Source: a virus
DNA: 53,737 nt
IMG/VR virus record: IMGVR_UViG_3300017745_000008
Location: 1-53,737 of that record
Direction: 5' to 3' (one strand)
Part shown: one piece after another, positions 26,541-34,071 of the stretch
How the letters are laid out: every line of letters begins with the position of its first letter
Numbering within the stretch: the stretch's first letter is position 1
The notes under the pieces: generated by a model
Seen by the model: only the letters and a program-made list of their open reading frames with translations
Databases searched by the model: none
Told to the model about the DNA's origin: nothing
Made by a program: the position numbers and the translations under genes

Positions 26541-29169
26541 TTTCTTTCTTTTGTTGAGATACAGTGTTAGTGCTAGAGTCGGCAGCTTTGCGGAAAATAA
26601 GATCAATTTCAATAGATGAGAGCCACGCGTTTGCCACAGGAAGCTCATAAATCTCGTAATTGTATCTCATCCAGGCCCAACACCAAGCATGAGCAACTTG
26701 GAATAAAGCCGCGAGCCTTTCTGCTTCTTCCTTTGGACACATATACAGAATACTGTCATGTACTGACATATTGAACTTAGCATTGAGTTTGTGGTCTTTG
26801 ATAAGCCATTCCATCGCGGTCATAAATGCATGAAGCATAGCACTACCCGTGGATTGAATACACCAGTTATTTCTCATTGTCCAGAAGTCGTCGCCAACTG
26901 ATGATGGACGGAAGGCAGTTGACATTTTTGTGCCACTTAGAGGATTAATAGGCGTCTTTTCACAGGCAATCTTAGCCATTTCATTGTAGGCATAAGAGTC
27001 AGATCCGCCGATTAGTTCTCTCATTCCTCGATAAGCTTTCCGGCCTTTCTTAATCTCGATGAGTTTCTTACCCATGTCTACGGCCTGTTTCATAGAGATG
27101 GATTTGTTTCCTTTACGGATAGTGTTAGCCAAGGTCTTAGCTCCGCATCCATAAAGCATCCCGTAGTTACATCCTTTAGCAACGGCTCTGGAGATCCCAA
27201 TCGCCCTGGCGGTCATCGAGTGCATGTCAGTTCCGTTGTCTTTTGACCCTGCAAGAATGGCGTGCGAGTACTGAGTTGACCCAGCCACTTTGTAATAGGA
27301 ATCAGCAAAGATGGAAGCAACAACAGCTTCTTGGGCATCAAAATCTGATTCAACAAAAACCCAACCATCAGGAGCTTGTACTCGGGTTTTGATCTCGGAT
27401 CCAATTTTATCATACTTTGGATCAGGAACGGTGAGCCAGAGATTTTCTCCAGCACGATTAGTAGAAGTATTGTGAGGGACCGATGCTGGAACAATAAGAT
27501 TGAATTCTTTACCGAGAGGATTTTTGACTTTAGCGACATTTTGTTCACGAACTCGGCTTCTAACCGATGTCCAATAGGATACGTTAATTGCAAGCTTAAT
27601 TAGTTCTTTAGCTTGAGGGAGATCAGAGCTAAGCATCCCAGACTCAAAATCGTCGTTGTAGTCTTTTGACAATACTCCTCCGACATTCTCTCCTTCTCCT
27701 TTAGGGTGGGGAAGCCTAACGTACTCTCCTATATCTTTGCTAAAGAAGCACCAGCCTCTATCAGAAAAATAGGTCATAGGCTTATCATCCCACTTAAGAC
27801 GAAGTAGGAAGTGAGATAGACGATTCTTAGTAGAGATACCACCGATAACAAGTTTATTACCTTCTTCGGTTTCTTGGATTTCTGAAACGCTTCTTAGCCA
27901 CTTGGGGATTCCGTACCACTTAGAAGAGGGTTTCCCAGCTTTTGTGAGTTTGAAGTTACACTCCCAATCCATCTGAGATAGCCAAGGATCAGAATCTGCA
28001 TCAATCTCTCCTTGGTTCCAGGCGTTATAGATCTCTTGAGCCATCTCTCCTAGAATCTCTTCCTGTCTAGAGATGGAGTCTCTCCAAATTTTCTCGCAGC
28101 CTTCAAACCACTCAGCCCAGTCATCTACAACAGGAAGGAAAGCCGAAGAGATTCCAAAGTGCCCAAGTAGAGTAGTTAGAGACGGGTTGTTCTGAAGGTA
28201 CTTAAGAATGACAATAGAGAAGAGCTCTTGAGTAATCTCTGCGTCTTTAAGAGCGTATTGAGTCAAATCTTCATGGAGCTCACAAATTTGCTCCATGGTC
28301 TCGCTAACTACAAACACGTCCCTAATCTTTTTATCTGCCGGCTCCAAACGTTTCATCGGCCGACAATGAAAGTTATAGCAATCAATAAGGCTATTAAGTG
28401 ATCCTTTATCCGCCCAGATAGGATCAGCTTTGTAACTAGATTTTTTAGTTGCTTTTTGTACGTACCACCATCTCTGCCCGGAAGCCAGTCCACTCACGTT
28501 AATATGAGCAGACATGGTATCAAACCAGTAATTCTTCTTGGCGATATCGTAAGATTCTTCACAACGAGCTCGGTCATAAGCAACGTTATGAGCGATGAAG
28601 ATCTTATCATTACCTACAGGGACAAGAGTGGTGTAATACTCGATAGAAGGATCTACGTAGCACTCGTGCATCCAGATATAGTAAGCAGTATCGGTGACTG
28701 CAGTGGCAAGGATAGGATGAGAGAAGTCAGATCCTTTAACAAAGGTCTCGCAGTCAAAAACAGCAATGGCTTCTTCGATTCCTTCTGGATGAGTAGTTTT
28801 AAATCCAGTTTTAGTCGGAGTATACTTGGTCCATCCCGGCGTGTTAACGATATATTCTGTATCAGGCTTTTTAGGCAGCTCAGAGTAAGCAAAATCTTTC
28901 ATGATTTTGATTTGGTCCGATACAAGAGCTTTAGAGATATTTTCAAAGTGCTCTTTAATATTATCTCCTTTTAACCCCGGAAGTTTGAAATCTTCCATGA
29001 AAAACTCTTTTGGGTTTTCTATGGGAAAAGTTACACCGAAGTTCTCCATAGAAGACTTGATGCTTTTGACGGTATCTTGTCTTACTGGCGTCGTGTCTAC
29101 ATTACCAAAAACCTGCCTGTTCATTTTGTCTGAGAGAACTGCGTATCCCAGAGCATTAAGCTTAGACAT
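26485..29169 (-). CDS. Family A DNA polymerase, mitochondrial Pol gamma-like
   Basis: 894 residues, the replicative DNA polymerase. Proofreading domain: Exo I FDCETF (Asp139, Glu141), Exo II AHNVAYDRA (Asp199), Exo III YALKDAEIT (Asp310). Polymerase domain: motif A VESDFDAQE (Asp609), motif B as RAVAKGCNYGMLYG, motif C SVHDS (His804-Asp805). Segments special to Pol gamma are also present: FDTMSAHINVSGLASGQR, LPHPKGEGENVG, RVQAPDGW.FVESDFDAQE, NGTDMHSMTARAIGISR, and an NNWCIQSTGSAMLH equivalent. The ATG at 29169 is chosen because a longer reading would begin with TTG inside the promoter. The spacer/thumb region is shorter than in human Pol gamma. All catalytic carboxylates are intact, so the enzyme should polymerise and proofread. 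Confidence 0.93.
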   Translation of the reverse strand: MSKLNALGYAVLSDKMNRQVFGNVDTTPVRQDTVKSIKSSMENFGVTFPIENPKEFFMEDFKLPGLKGDNIKEHFENISKALVSDQIKIMKDFAYSELPKKPDTEYIVNTPGWTKYTPTKTGFKTTHPEGIEEAIAVFDCETFVKGSDFSHPILATAVTDTAYYIWMHECYVDPSIEYYTTLVPVGNDKIFIAHNVAYDRARCEESYDIAKKNYWFDTMSAHINVSGLASGQRWWYVQKATKKSSYKADPIWADKGSLNSLIDCYNFHCRPMKRLEPADKKIRDVFVVSETMEQICELHEDLTQYALKDAEITQELFSIVILKYLQNNPSLTTLLGHFGISSAFLPVVDDWAEWFEGCEKIWRDSISRQEEILGEMAQEIYNAWNQGEIDADSDPWLSQMDWECNFKLTKAGKPSSKWYGIPKWLRSVSEIQETEEGNKLVIGGISTKNRLSHFLLRLKWDDKPMTYFSDRGWCFFSKDIGEYVRLPHPKGEGENVGGVLSKDYNDDFESGMLSSDLPQAKELIKLAINVSYWTSVRSRVREQNVAKVKNPLGKEFNLIVPASVPHNTSTNRAGENLWLTVPDPKYDKIGSEIKTRVQAPDGWVFVESDFDAQEAVVASIFADSYYKVAGSTQYSHAILAGSKDNGTDMHSMTARAIGISRAVAKGCNYGMLYGCGAKTLANTIRKGNKSISMKQAVDMGKKLIEIKKGRKAYRGMRELIGGSDSYAYNEMAKIACEKTPINPLSGTKMSTAFRPSSVGDDFWTMRNNWCIQSTGSAMLHAFMTAMEWLIKDHKLNAKFNMSVHDSILYMCPKEEAERLAALFQVAHAWCWAWMRYNYEIYELPVANAWLSSIEIDLIFRKAADSSTNTVSQQKKENDGHSVTIKDLIPVFEDL

Positions 29170-29191
29170 AGGTTGCTGAGTAGTTTTTACT

Positions 29192-29220
29192 ATTATAGAC
29201 CATACAAAGCTTTTTGTCAA
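29192..29220 (-). promoter_or_regulatory. Perfect sigma-70 promoter for the DNA polymerase
   Basis: On the minus strand TTGACA (29215-29220), 17 bases, TATAAT (29192-29197): both hexamers match the consensus exactly. The TGA stop codon of the phosphoesterase gene upstream lies inside the TTGACA. Expected to be read by the host housekeeping sigma factor early in infection. Confidence 0.9.
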
Positions 29221-29918
29221 TACTGAATTAAAAACTCTTCACGGTCAATATAGTACATCCCTACTCCCTCGAAGTTAGTGGCGTCGATTATTCGCAAGTT
29301 CTTGCGTATGTACGGATAGCCGTAGTGCCCGAATATATAGATATCATCTTTGCGAGTACAATAGTTTTCAAGATTATCTTTCCACCAAGGAAAGCCTGGG
29401 CCTGAAAGAATACTGTTTCTATTTAATTTTGTAATCTCTTCTGAGTATAGCGCGTGACCCAGCCTATATTTTTTGTTGTTTGCTTGTACTGTTGCCGTAA
29501 GAGGGCATCTTGCTAGCCAAGAAATGATGTCTAGTCTATCGTTAAAATTTAAATCTTTAAGAGACCTTAGGGTATATTTTGTTTCTTTTTTAATAATTTT
29601 TTCTTCTGGAGTAACTAAGTTCTCTAAAATATAATTCTCGTTGTTTCCTAGCAACAGAGTTATTTTTCCCTGCATGCTTTTATTTATAACGTACTGAAGC
29701 ATTCTTACAGGAGAAGTTTTCTTTGTCTTCTTAAAGAAAGGTTTGTGATGAATTACGTCTCCTATTAGTATGTAATGATACTCAGGAGACTTATTTACAA
29801 TTTTTTCTAGAGTGTCGATTCTTCCATGTAAATCTCCAATAACGCAGTACTTATCCCTCTGCGGCAATAATAGGTGACCACCAATGTGGGGTTTCAGTTT
29901 TCCAAGTGGCAAATTCAT
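29217..29918 (-). CDS. Calcineurin-like metallophosphoesterase
   Basis: 233 residues. Dinuclear metal motifs in order: GDLHGR (about residue 28), GDVIHHK (about 52), GNNEN (about 90), a His in GHALYS and GHYGYP (about 195). This is the layout of the bis(5'-nucleosyl)-tetraphosphatase / serine-threonine phosphatase group; GDxxDRG and GNHE are altered (GDVIHH, GNNE), suggesting divergent substrate choice. The start lies inside the upstream gene (68-base overlap), so a nearer non-ATG start is possible. Substrate could be ApppA-type alarmones, a phosphoprotein or nucleic-acid ends. Confidence 0.8.
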   Translation of the reverse strand: MNLPLGKLKPHIGGHLLLPQRDKYCVIGDLHGRIDTLEKIVNKSPEYHYILIGDVIHHKPFFKKTKKTSPVRMLQYVINKSMQGKITLLLGNNENYILENLVTPEEKIIKKETKYTLRSLKDLNFNDRLDIISWLARCPLTATVQANNKKYRLGHALYSEEITKLNRNSILSGPGFPWWKDNLENYCTRKDDIYIFGHYGYPYIRKNLRIIDATNFEGVGMYYIDREEFLIQY

Positions 29919-30366
29919 GTTTATGCATACAATAATACTTACGGTAAGCCGCTACAGCATCGCCTTCTATTTTACACTCATCCGGCATTGCTTGAGTAAA
30001 GTCTGTCATATCATGGGGGAGCTTTTTAGACAGAGCAATACGGGTTCTGAGCAAAGACTTAAGACTATCTTTGCCTCCGTGGGGATGGCCAAATCGCTTT
30101 TCAAATTCAGAGCAAAGGGCCTCTGTCAGGTGGTAGGCAAAAGCCCAGTTTCCAAAAGACTTACCCATCCATAGAGTACAAGGATGTTTCCTGAACATCT
30201 TTGTTTTATAGAACTCACCATTAGTTCGTCTTGCGGGATCAAGGTCATTAACTACAGCAACAATGCTCATCATTTGAAGATGTTCAACAATCATCTTGTT
30301 AACATGCTTGTCGCAATGGTATTGTGCTGCCTTAACCGGATCTTTATCCAGTACAAATACATTCAT
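29851..30366 (-). CDS. Conserved phage protein of unknown function (MNVFVLDxDP family)
   Basis: 171 residues. The start MNVFVLDKDPVKAAQYHCDKHVNKMIVE and the end ATWKTETPHWW mark a family I know from many phage genomes, usually left as hypothetical. Conserved His/Cys/Asp (YHCDKHV) suggest metal binding or catalysis, but no reaction is established. It is the first gene after a promoter with a consensus -35, upstream of the phosphoesterase and polymerase, so it probably belongs to the early replication operon. Confidence 0.75.
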   Translation of the reverse strand: MNVFVLDKDPVKAAQYHCDKHVNKMIVEHLQMMSIVAVVNDLDPARRTNGEFYKTKMFRKHPCTLWMGKSFGNWAFAYHLTEALCSEFEKRFGHPHGGKDSLKSLLRTRIALSKKLPHDMTDFTQAMPDECKIEGDAVAAYRKYYCMHKHEFATWKTETPHWWSPIIAAEG

Positions 30367-30389
30367 AGCACTTTAGCTTATACTATATA

Positions 30390-30418
30390 ATCTTAGACTA
30401 AAACGATGTATATGTCAA
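30390..30418 (-). promoter_or_regulatory. Sigma-70-like promoter (TTGACA, 17 bp, TAAGAT)
   Basis: Perfect -35 (30413-30418) and a 4/6 match -10 (30390-30395) on the minus strand. The TGA stop of the 42-residue membrane peptide gene is inside the -35. It would drive the MNVFVLD protein, phosphoesterase and polymerase genes. Confidence 0.75.
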
Positions 30419-30543
30419 CTGTTATTGAGTTCGTCAGCCGCCAGCTTTAAGATATAATAAATTGCGTAGGTTGCGCCTAGTACGCACAGAGCAACCATTA
30501 TGTTTACGCTCCACACCGGATCAGCAACGTTAGATAGTCCCAT
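30415..30543 (-). CDS. 42-residue single-pass membrane peptide
   Basis: Short N-terminus (MGLSNVADPVW), one hydrophobic helix (VNIMVALCVLGATYAIYYIL) and a polar end (LAADELNNS). ATG start; the stop codon is embedded in the downstream promoter's -35. Last member of a run of three tiny membrane-peptide genes. Size and shape resemble small photosystem or cytochrome b6f subunits, but no identity can be claimed. Confidence 0.6.
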   Translation of the reverse strand: MGLSNVADPVWSVNIMVALCVLGATYAIYYILKLAADELNNS

Positions 30544-30551
30544 TGTTATAC

Positions 30552-30638
30552 CTAGTTAGGATAAGCGTTATTAAGACCCCACAACACAAAAATTAAGATG
30601 GAAGAGGTCAATAGTAAAGACGTGAAATATAGTTTCAT
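30552..30638 (-). CDS. 28-residue membrane peptide
   Basis: A hydrophobic helix close to the N-terminus (KLYFTSLLLTSSILIFVLWGL) with a four-residue polar tail. The ATG overlaps the preceding stop (TGATG), which strongly supports translation by coupling. Function unknown. Confidence 0.55.
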   Translation of the reverse strand: MKLYFTSLLLTSSILIFVLWGLNNAYPN

Positions 30639-30718
30639 CAGTTAGAGAGTATAGATAGTATAAATAAAAAAATGCCAAATAACAAAAAAATAATAATTAC
30701 TGCAATTTGAGTTTCCAT
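30638..30718 (-). CDS. 26-residue membrane peptide
   Basis: METQIAV followed by a continuous hydrophobic stretch (IIIFLLFGIFLFILSILS). It starts inside the end of the 99-residue gene (22-base overlap) and ends overlapping the next ATG. The form is like single-helix photosystem proteins such as PsbT or PsbM, but the sequence is too short to decide. Confidence 0.5.
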   Translation of the reverse strand: METQIAVIIIFLLFGIFLFILSILSN

Positions 30719-30996
30719 AGTTCTAAAAAATAGCGATCAACTATATATAAGTCTCTTGTAGGAGGCTTAAGCTCCACGTTCTCGGCCCATTCTTTGCACA
30801 ATGCTTTCATATCTGGAGATATTTTATTCGGTAAAAACATCCTTCCAAAAGAAGACATCGCAAAAGCGTACCTCATTTTAATGTGCTGTTCCATTTCCCT
30901 TGTACTTGTCGGATTCATAATAGACATTTTCACCCTTTCTGTACCCGAAATATGCGGTGGCACATAGAAAGGGTAGTGTTCCCCAAAGTAAGACAT
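30697..30996 (-). CDS. Unknown 99-residue protein
   Basis: Soluble, helical protein (MSYFGEHYPFYVPPHISGTERV at the start; ALCKEWAENVELKPPTRDL near the end). No membrane segment or motif. First of the coupled set of four genes leading to the polymerase operon. Unknown. Confidence 0.6.
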   Translation of the reverse strand: MSYFGEHYPFYVPPHISGTERVKMSIMNPTSTREMEQHIKMRYAFAMSSFGRMFLPNKISPDMKALCKEWAENVELKPPTRDLYIVDRYFLELWKLKLQ

Positions 30997-31008
30997 TGGC
31001 TAAAGTCA

Positions 31009-31197
31009 TCAGTTTTTTTCCTCGTAGCTCTTAATCAACCTTGTTACTTGTTTTTTATCGCATCCGCAAGGAGCATTGTTTAGGCACCTAAGGATTAATT
31101 CGTTGTCTGTGATAGAAGGTTTAATTGTAAACCCCCACTTATCTACTTCACCTTCAGTAGGTGCTTCTACGCTGGTGATCCTAAAAAGGTCTGTCAT
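31009..31197 (-). CDS. Small protein coupled to gnd
   Basis: 62 residues with a Cys pair (NNAPCGCDKKQV) in a helical C-terminal half. The ATG overlaps the gnd stop as ATGA, so it is co-translated with the dehydrogenase. Unknown. Confidence 0.6.
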   Translation of the reverse strand: MTDLFRITSVEAPTEGEVDKWGFTIKPSITDNELILRCLNNAPCGCDKKQVTRLIKSYEEKN

Positions 31198-32243
31198 CTT
31201 ACGTTGTGACCTCCAAACATGTATCGCATCCCGTTAAGAACTTTATTAGCAAATGTTCCTAATCCTCTAGAGTTGAACCGCTCAAATAATGCGGCACTAA
31301 GGACAGGAGCAGGAACCCCAAGATCCACAGCAGCATGAACAGTCCAGCGTCCCTCGCCGCTATCACTAACACCCCCATCAAATCTATCAAGTTTTTTATC
31401 CTCCCGGAGTGCAGCAGCTGTAAGATCGAGTAACCAGCTCCCAACAACGCTACCACGGCGCCAAAGCTCAGCCACCTCACTAACGTCAACATCATAGCAA
31501 TAGGACTCAGGATCCGCCATAGGTGCAACCTCAGCGTCTCCTTTTTTAACGTATTCTGATCCTGCGTTTGCTTCATTTAAAATGTTAAAACCTTCGGCAT
31601 ATGCCTGCATAATTCCGTACTCTATGCCATTATGAACCATTTTTACAAAGTGGCCGGCTCCAGCGGGACCACAATGCAACCATCCGTTTTCTGCAGATGT
31701 CTCTCGGCCTAAAGGATCTGTGCGAGTGGCAGCTCCAAGACCTGGGGCAAGTGCTCGAAAAATTGGGGAACAGACGGAAACCGCATGAGTTGAACCGCCG
31801 ACCATGAGGCAATACCCACGCTCCAGACCATAAACTCCACCAGAAGTGCCACAGTCAATATACTGAATACCCAGCTTTTCAAGTCGTTCCGCCCTTTTAC
31901 GGGAATCTTTAAAATTGCTATTACCATGATCGATGATAATATCGCCTTCATTGCAACCAGCTTGTATAAGATCATTAATTGTTTCCTCAACGAGTTCTGC
32001 AGGAATGACTAGCTGAAAAATGCCTGGGATTTTTCCGGCGCTAGTATGTGAGGCAGCATCACTTTTAACTGCTTGTACAAGGTACTTTAACGAGGTAGTA
32101 AAGCCACTAATATACCCAGCTTCGTATTGCTCTTCTGCTTTTGCTACATTGTTTCTGTAGCCCCAGGTTTCAATACCGGCCTTTATCATGCGGCGAGACA
32201 TTCCCTCGCCCATACGACCCAACCCAATAATTCCTACTTTCAT
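31194..32243 (-). CDS. gnd: 6-phosphogluconate dehydrogenase, decarboxylating
   Basis: 349 residues, oxidising 6-phosphogluconate to ribulose 5-phosphate with NAD(P)H release in the oxidative pentose phosphate pathway. The N-terminal Rossmann motif IGLGRMG (residues 6-12), the substrate loop GTSGGVYGLERGYCLMVGG, and the catalytic segment GAGHFVKMVHNGIEYG with Lys and His-Asn are all present. Length fits the short form of the family (about 300-340) rather than the 470-residue form. With cp12 and talC close by, it would raise NADPH and pentose supply during infection. Confidence 0.95.
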   Translation of the reverse strand: MKVGIIGLGRMGEGMSRRMIKAGIETWGYRNNVAKAEEQYEAGYISGFTTSLKYLVQAVKSDAASHTSAGKIPGIFQLVIPAELVEETINDLIQAGCNEGDIIIDHGNSNFKDSRKRAERLEKLGIQYIDCGTSGGVYGLERGYCLMVGGSTHAVSVCSPIFRALAPGLGAATRTDPLGRETSAENGWLHCGPAGAGHFVKMVHNGIEYGIMQAYAEGFNILNEANAGSEYVKKGDAEVAPMADPESYCYDVDVSEVAELWRRGSVVGSWLLDLTAAALREDKKLDRFDGGVSDSGEGRWTVHAAVDLGVPAPVLSAALFERFNSRGLGTFANKVLNGMRYMFGGHNVR

Positions 32244-32352
32244 TTGGTTTTGTGTGCTATTAGTATTTTAACTAGTTTTTGTCTATTTGGGAACCATGTT
32301 ATGCATTGAGTATATTTACTCTAAGTTCTTGCGGCAATCAACTATTTTTTTT

Positions 32353-32943
32353 TTAACAGTCATTAAATACACTACCGACTTGCGAACCAAGTGATGATCC
32401 TGCCTTCTGTCCTAAGAGCAATGCCCATCCACCCGCCAACCAACCTACATAAGGAATACTAGAAACTGCAGGAACCACCACACCGGCGGCGATAGCGCTA
32501 CCTGCCATCGCACCTTGTGACCGTGCTCCAGCGTCCGCCGCTATGCACTCTGCGCTTTTTGCACTCAACTTTCCCTCAGGGTCTAAGACGCTACCTCCCA
32601 TGTTACGAGTACCTTCCATAGTAAATTGATCGCTACGGAATTCAGTCCTCTTTTCAGTTCCTCCACCGAACCAGCCTTTCTTGGTTGCATCAAGTGTCAT
32701 GGATCTATTCGACTCTAGGACTTTGGGATCATTAGCACGATACTCGATCTCGTACCCATTTTTACCCGCTTTAAGTGTATAAGATGAATATTCACCCTTA
32801 GGGATATTGATCATTGGCGCAGACGGCTCAGGCTTTATTAAGTAACCTAAGATGCCAATGTGGGCTACGCCAACCAATGTTCCTACTCCTAGGGCAAACC
32901 ATTTGAGCGAGGATGCCTTATTTTTATCGTTGTTTTCTACCAT
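32353..32943 (-). CDS. Membrane-anchored protein with glycine-rich C-terminus
   Basis: 196 residues. One membrane helix near the N-terminus (residues about 13-37, WFALGVGTLVGVAHIGILGYLI), a polar middle (EIEYRANDPKVLES, KKGWFGGGTEKRTEF), and a Gly/Ala-rich hydrophobic C-terminus (SAIAAGVVVPAVSSIPYVGW) ending in a Cys. The final part resembles glycine-zipper membrane segments. I believe related proteins occur in other cyanophages without a known role. Preceded by a Shine-Dalgarno (GGAGA) right after a terminator. Confidence 0.65.
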   Translation of the reverse strand: MVENNDKNKASSLKWFALGVGTLVGVAHIGILGYLIKPEPSAPMINIPKGEYSSYTLKAGKNGYEIEYRANDPKVLESNRSMTLDATKKGWFGGGTEKRTEFRSDQFTMEGTRNMGGSVLDPEGKLSAKSAECIAADAGARSQGAMAGSAIAAGVVVPAVSSIPYVGWLAGGWALLLGQKAGSSLGSQVGSVFNDC

Positions 32944-32962
32944 ATAGTCTCCTCTACATAAT

Positions 32963-32985
32963 AAAAAAGACCCTGTACTAGGGCC
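32963..32985 (-). terminator. Rho-independent terminator after cp12
   Basis: On the minus strand a short GC-rich stem (GGCCCT/AGGGTC with one G-U pair, five-base loop) followed by TTTTTT. It lies between the stop of cp12 and the next gene's ribosome binding site. Confidence 0.75.
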
Positions 32986-32998
32986 CGTTATTTATCCT

Positions 32999-33211
32999 TT
33001 AATCTTCATAGATCCGACACTCGTCGGTCTCAGGATTCATCTCGCAATATAACTCTAGCGGAGAAGGATCGTGATGGTCCTCTGGATGCTCTTTATGATA
33101 GTATTCTAGTTCTTCAAGCTCTCCCTCAATATGACGTCGTTGATTAGGTGAGGTCATGGGGTTGTCAAGGATTTCTTTGTCCTTGGCGATATGTTCTTCG
33201 ATGTTTTTCAT
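32999..33211 (-). CDS. cp12: CP12-like Calvin cycle inhibitor
   Basis: 70 residues. The C-terminal PLELYCEMNPETDECRIYED holds the CP12 signature (a Cys, eight residues, a second Cys in a 'YC..NP...ECR.Y' frame) that ties phosphoribulokinase to GAPDH and stops carbon fixation. The N-terminal part is helical and lacks the first Cys pair of plant-type CP12, as often in cyanobacterial and phage forms. Its stop is followed by a terminator; it lies directly downstream of the nuclease gene. With gnd and talC it makes a set that favours the pentose phosphate pathway. Confidence 0.88.
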   Translation of the reverse strand: MKNIEEHIAKDKEILDNPMTSPNQRRHIEGELEELEYYHKEHPEDHHDPSPLELYCEMNPETDECRIYED

Positions 33212-33213
33212 GT

Positions 33214-33642
33214 TTACTTGGATTCTTTGTATTCAGAGAAAGAGGCGTACCCTCTTAGTTTTACCAATTGGTCATAAGCACCGCCACCCTTTTCTATTTT
33301 AGTCCCTCCATCATAACACCATGCGAAGCCATCTTCAACAATTTTTTTGTTAAAACATTCTTCACCTTTGTAAAACCAGCCGAGCATACGGCCGTATTTT
33401 CCGTCCTTTTCGGTCCTTACTTCAATCTCCTTAGGGTCGCAACCAAACCAGTTTTCTGCATATTCAGTTGCATCTAACCCTAGGAGCTTCTCGTCTTTGT
33501 CTCTAGTGCGTTTTTCTGGAGTATCGATCCCAGCAATCCTACAACGTTCTTTTTTATATAGACCAAATCCTAGATCAAGGATAACATCAACAGTATCTCC
33601 GTCGACTACTCTAGCTACTTCTTTAATTCTGTATTCGTACAT
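33214..33642 (-). CDS. Thermonuclease-family (SNase) nuclease
   Basis: 142 residues, one OB-fold SNase domain. Motifs: VVDGDTVDVILDLGFG with the metal-binding Asp, RIAGIDTPE (catalytic Arg, second Asp, Glu), and KDGKYGRMLGWF with the second catalytic Arg. No signal peptide, so probably cytoplasmic, where it could help degrade host DNA. The start overlaps the small upstream gene by 28 bases; the stop is two bases before the cp12 ATG. Confidence 0.88.
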   Translation of the reverse strand: MYEYRIKEVARVVDGDTVDVILDLGFGLYKKERCRIAGIDTPEKRTRDKDEKLLGLDATEYAENWFGCDPKEIEVRTEKDGKYGRMLGWFYKGEECFNKKIVEDGFAWCYDGGTKIEKGGGAYDQLVKLRGYASFSEYKESK

Positions 33643-33731
33643 GAGCTTTTTTCTTTCTTTAATCTAGAAAGAATTAACTTTGCGTACGATACATCGGCAT
33701 CAGAATAATTGCTAGGATATTTTTTAGCCAT
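33615..33731 (-). CDS. 38-residue basic protein
   Basis: Short Lys/Ser/Tyr-rich protein (MAKKYPSNYSDADVSYAKLI, ending TELKK). ATG start overlaps the previous gene's end by 8 bases, and its end overlaps the nuclease start by 28. Not a shadow of a longer frame. Function unknown; expression is supported only by gene packing. Confidence 0.45.
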   Translation of the reverse strand: MAKKYPSNYSDADVSYAKLILSRLKKEKSSCTNTELKK

Positions 33732-33975
33732 TTTTATTATCTTTTTTGCTGCTTTTCTTGTATGCTTTTTCTTCATCTTGTCTTAGTACCTCGACGTCTT
33801 CTATATATCTTATAAACTCTTTTGCAATGTTGTTTATATTTTTGTTCCCTTGAGAAACCCAGAAGTCACAAAATTCGTAGACTTCGCGCTTTAGCGTAAA
33901 CATTTTACCTAGAAGTAACAAGGACCTCGCCCTTAGGTCCATGCGTTCTTTAGAATATCTCCAGTCGTTGTCCAT
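33724..33975 (-). CDS. Unknown 83-residue protein
   Basis: Start set at the ATG of MDNDWRYSKERMDLRAR. A longer reading would translate the tRNA-Val gene and is rejected. Helical protein rich in Arg/Lys with REVYEFCDFWVSQGNKNI in the middle and a basic C-terminus (KSSKKDNKNG). No family recognised. It follows tRNA-Val closely and could share its transcript. Confidence 0.6.
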   Translation of the reverse strand: MDNDWRYSKERMDLRARSLLLLGKMFTLKREVYEFCDFWVSQGNKNINNIAKEFIRYIEDVEVLRQDEEKAYKKSSKKDNKNG

Positions 33976-33993
33976 GATTCTGTAATTTACAAA

Positions 33994-34065
33994 TGCTCGA
34001 AGAGGGGATCGAACCCCCGACAATCTCGGTGTAAACGAGGTGCTCTACCGCTGAGCTATTCGAGC
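33994..34065 (-). tRNA. tRNA-Val (UAC)
   Basis: 72-nt cloverleaf: seven-pair acceptor stem (GCTCGAA/TTCGAGC), D arm GCTC/GAGC, anticodon loop TTTACAC with anticodon TAC, T arm with TTCGATC loop. One mismatch at the top of the anticodon stem. CCA is not encoded. Confidence 0.95.
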
Positions 34066-34071
34066 TAAGGC

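Noticed and set aside
29170-29220. Longer polymerase reading that starts at TTG and overlaps the phosphoesterase stop
   Set aside because: The first 17 codons would be the promoter itself (TTGACA...TATAAT), so they cannot be in the transcript from it. The ATG at 29169 is used.
31259-31990. Additional minus-strand ORFs within gnd
   Set aside because: They are in other frames of a clearly real dehydrogenase and have no own context.
33976-34023. N-terminal extension of the 83-residue gene
   Set aside because: It would translate part of the tRNA-Val gene; an ATG lies just after.
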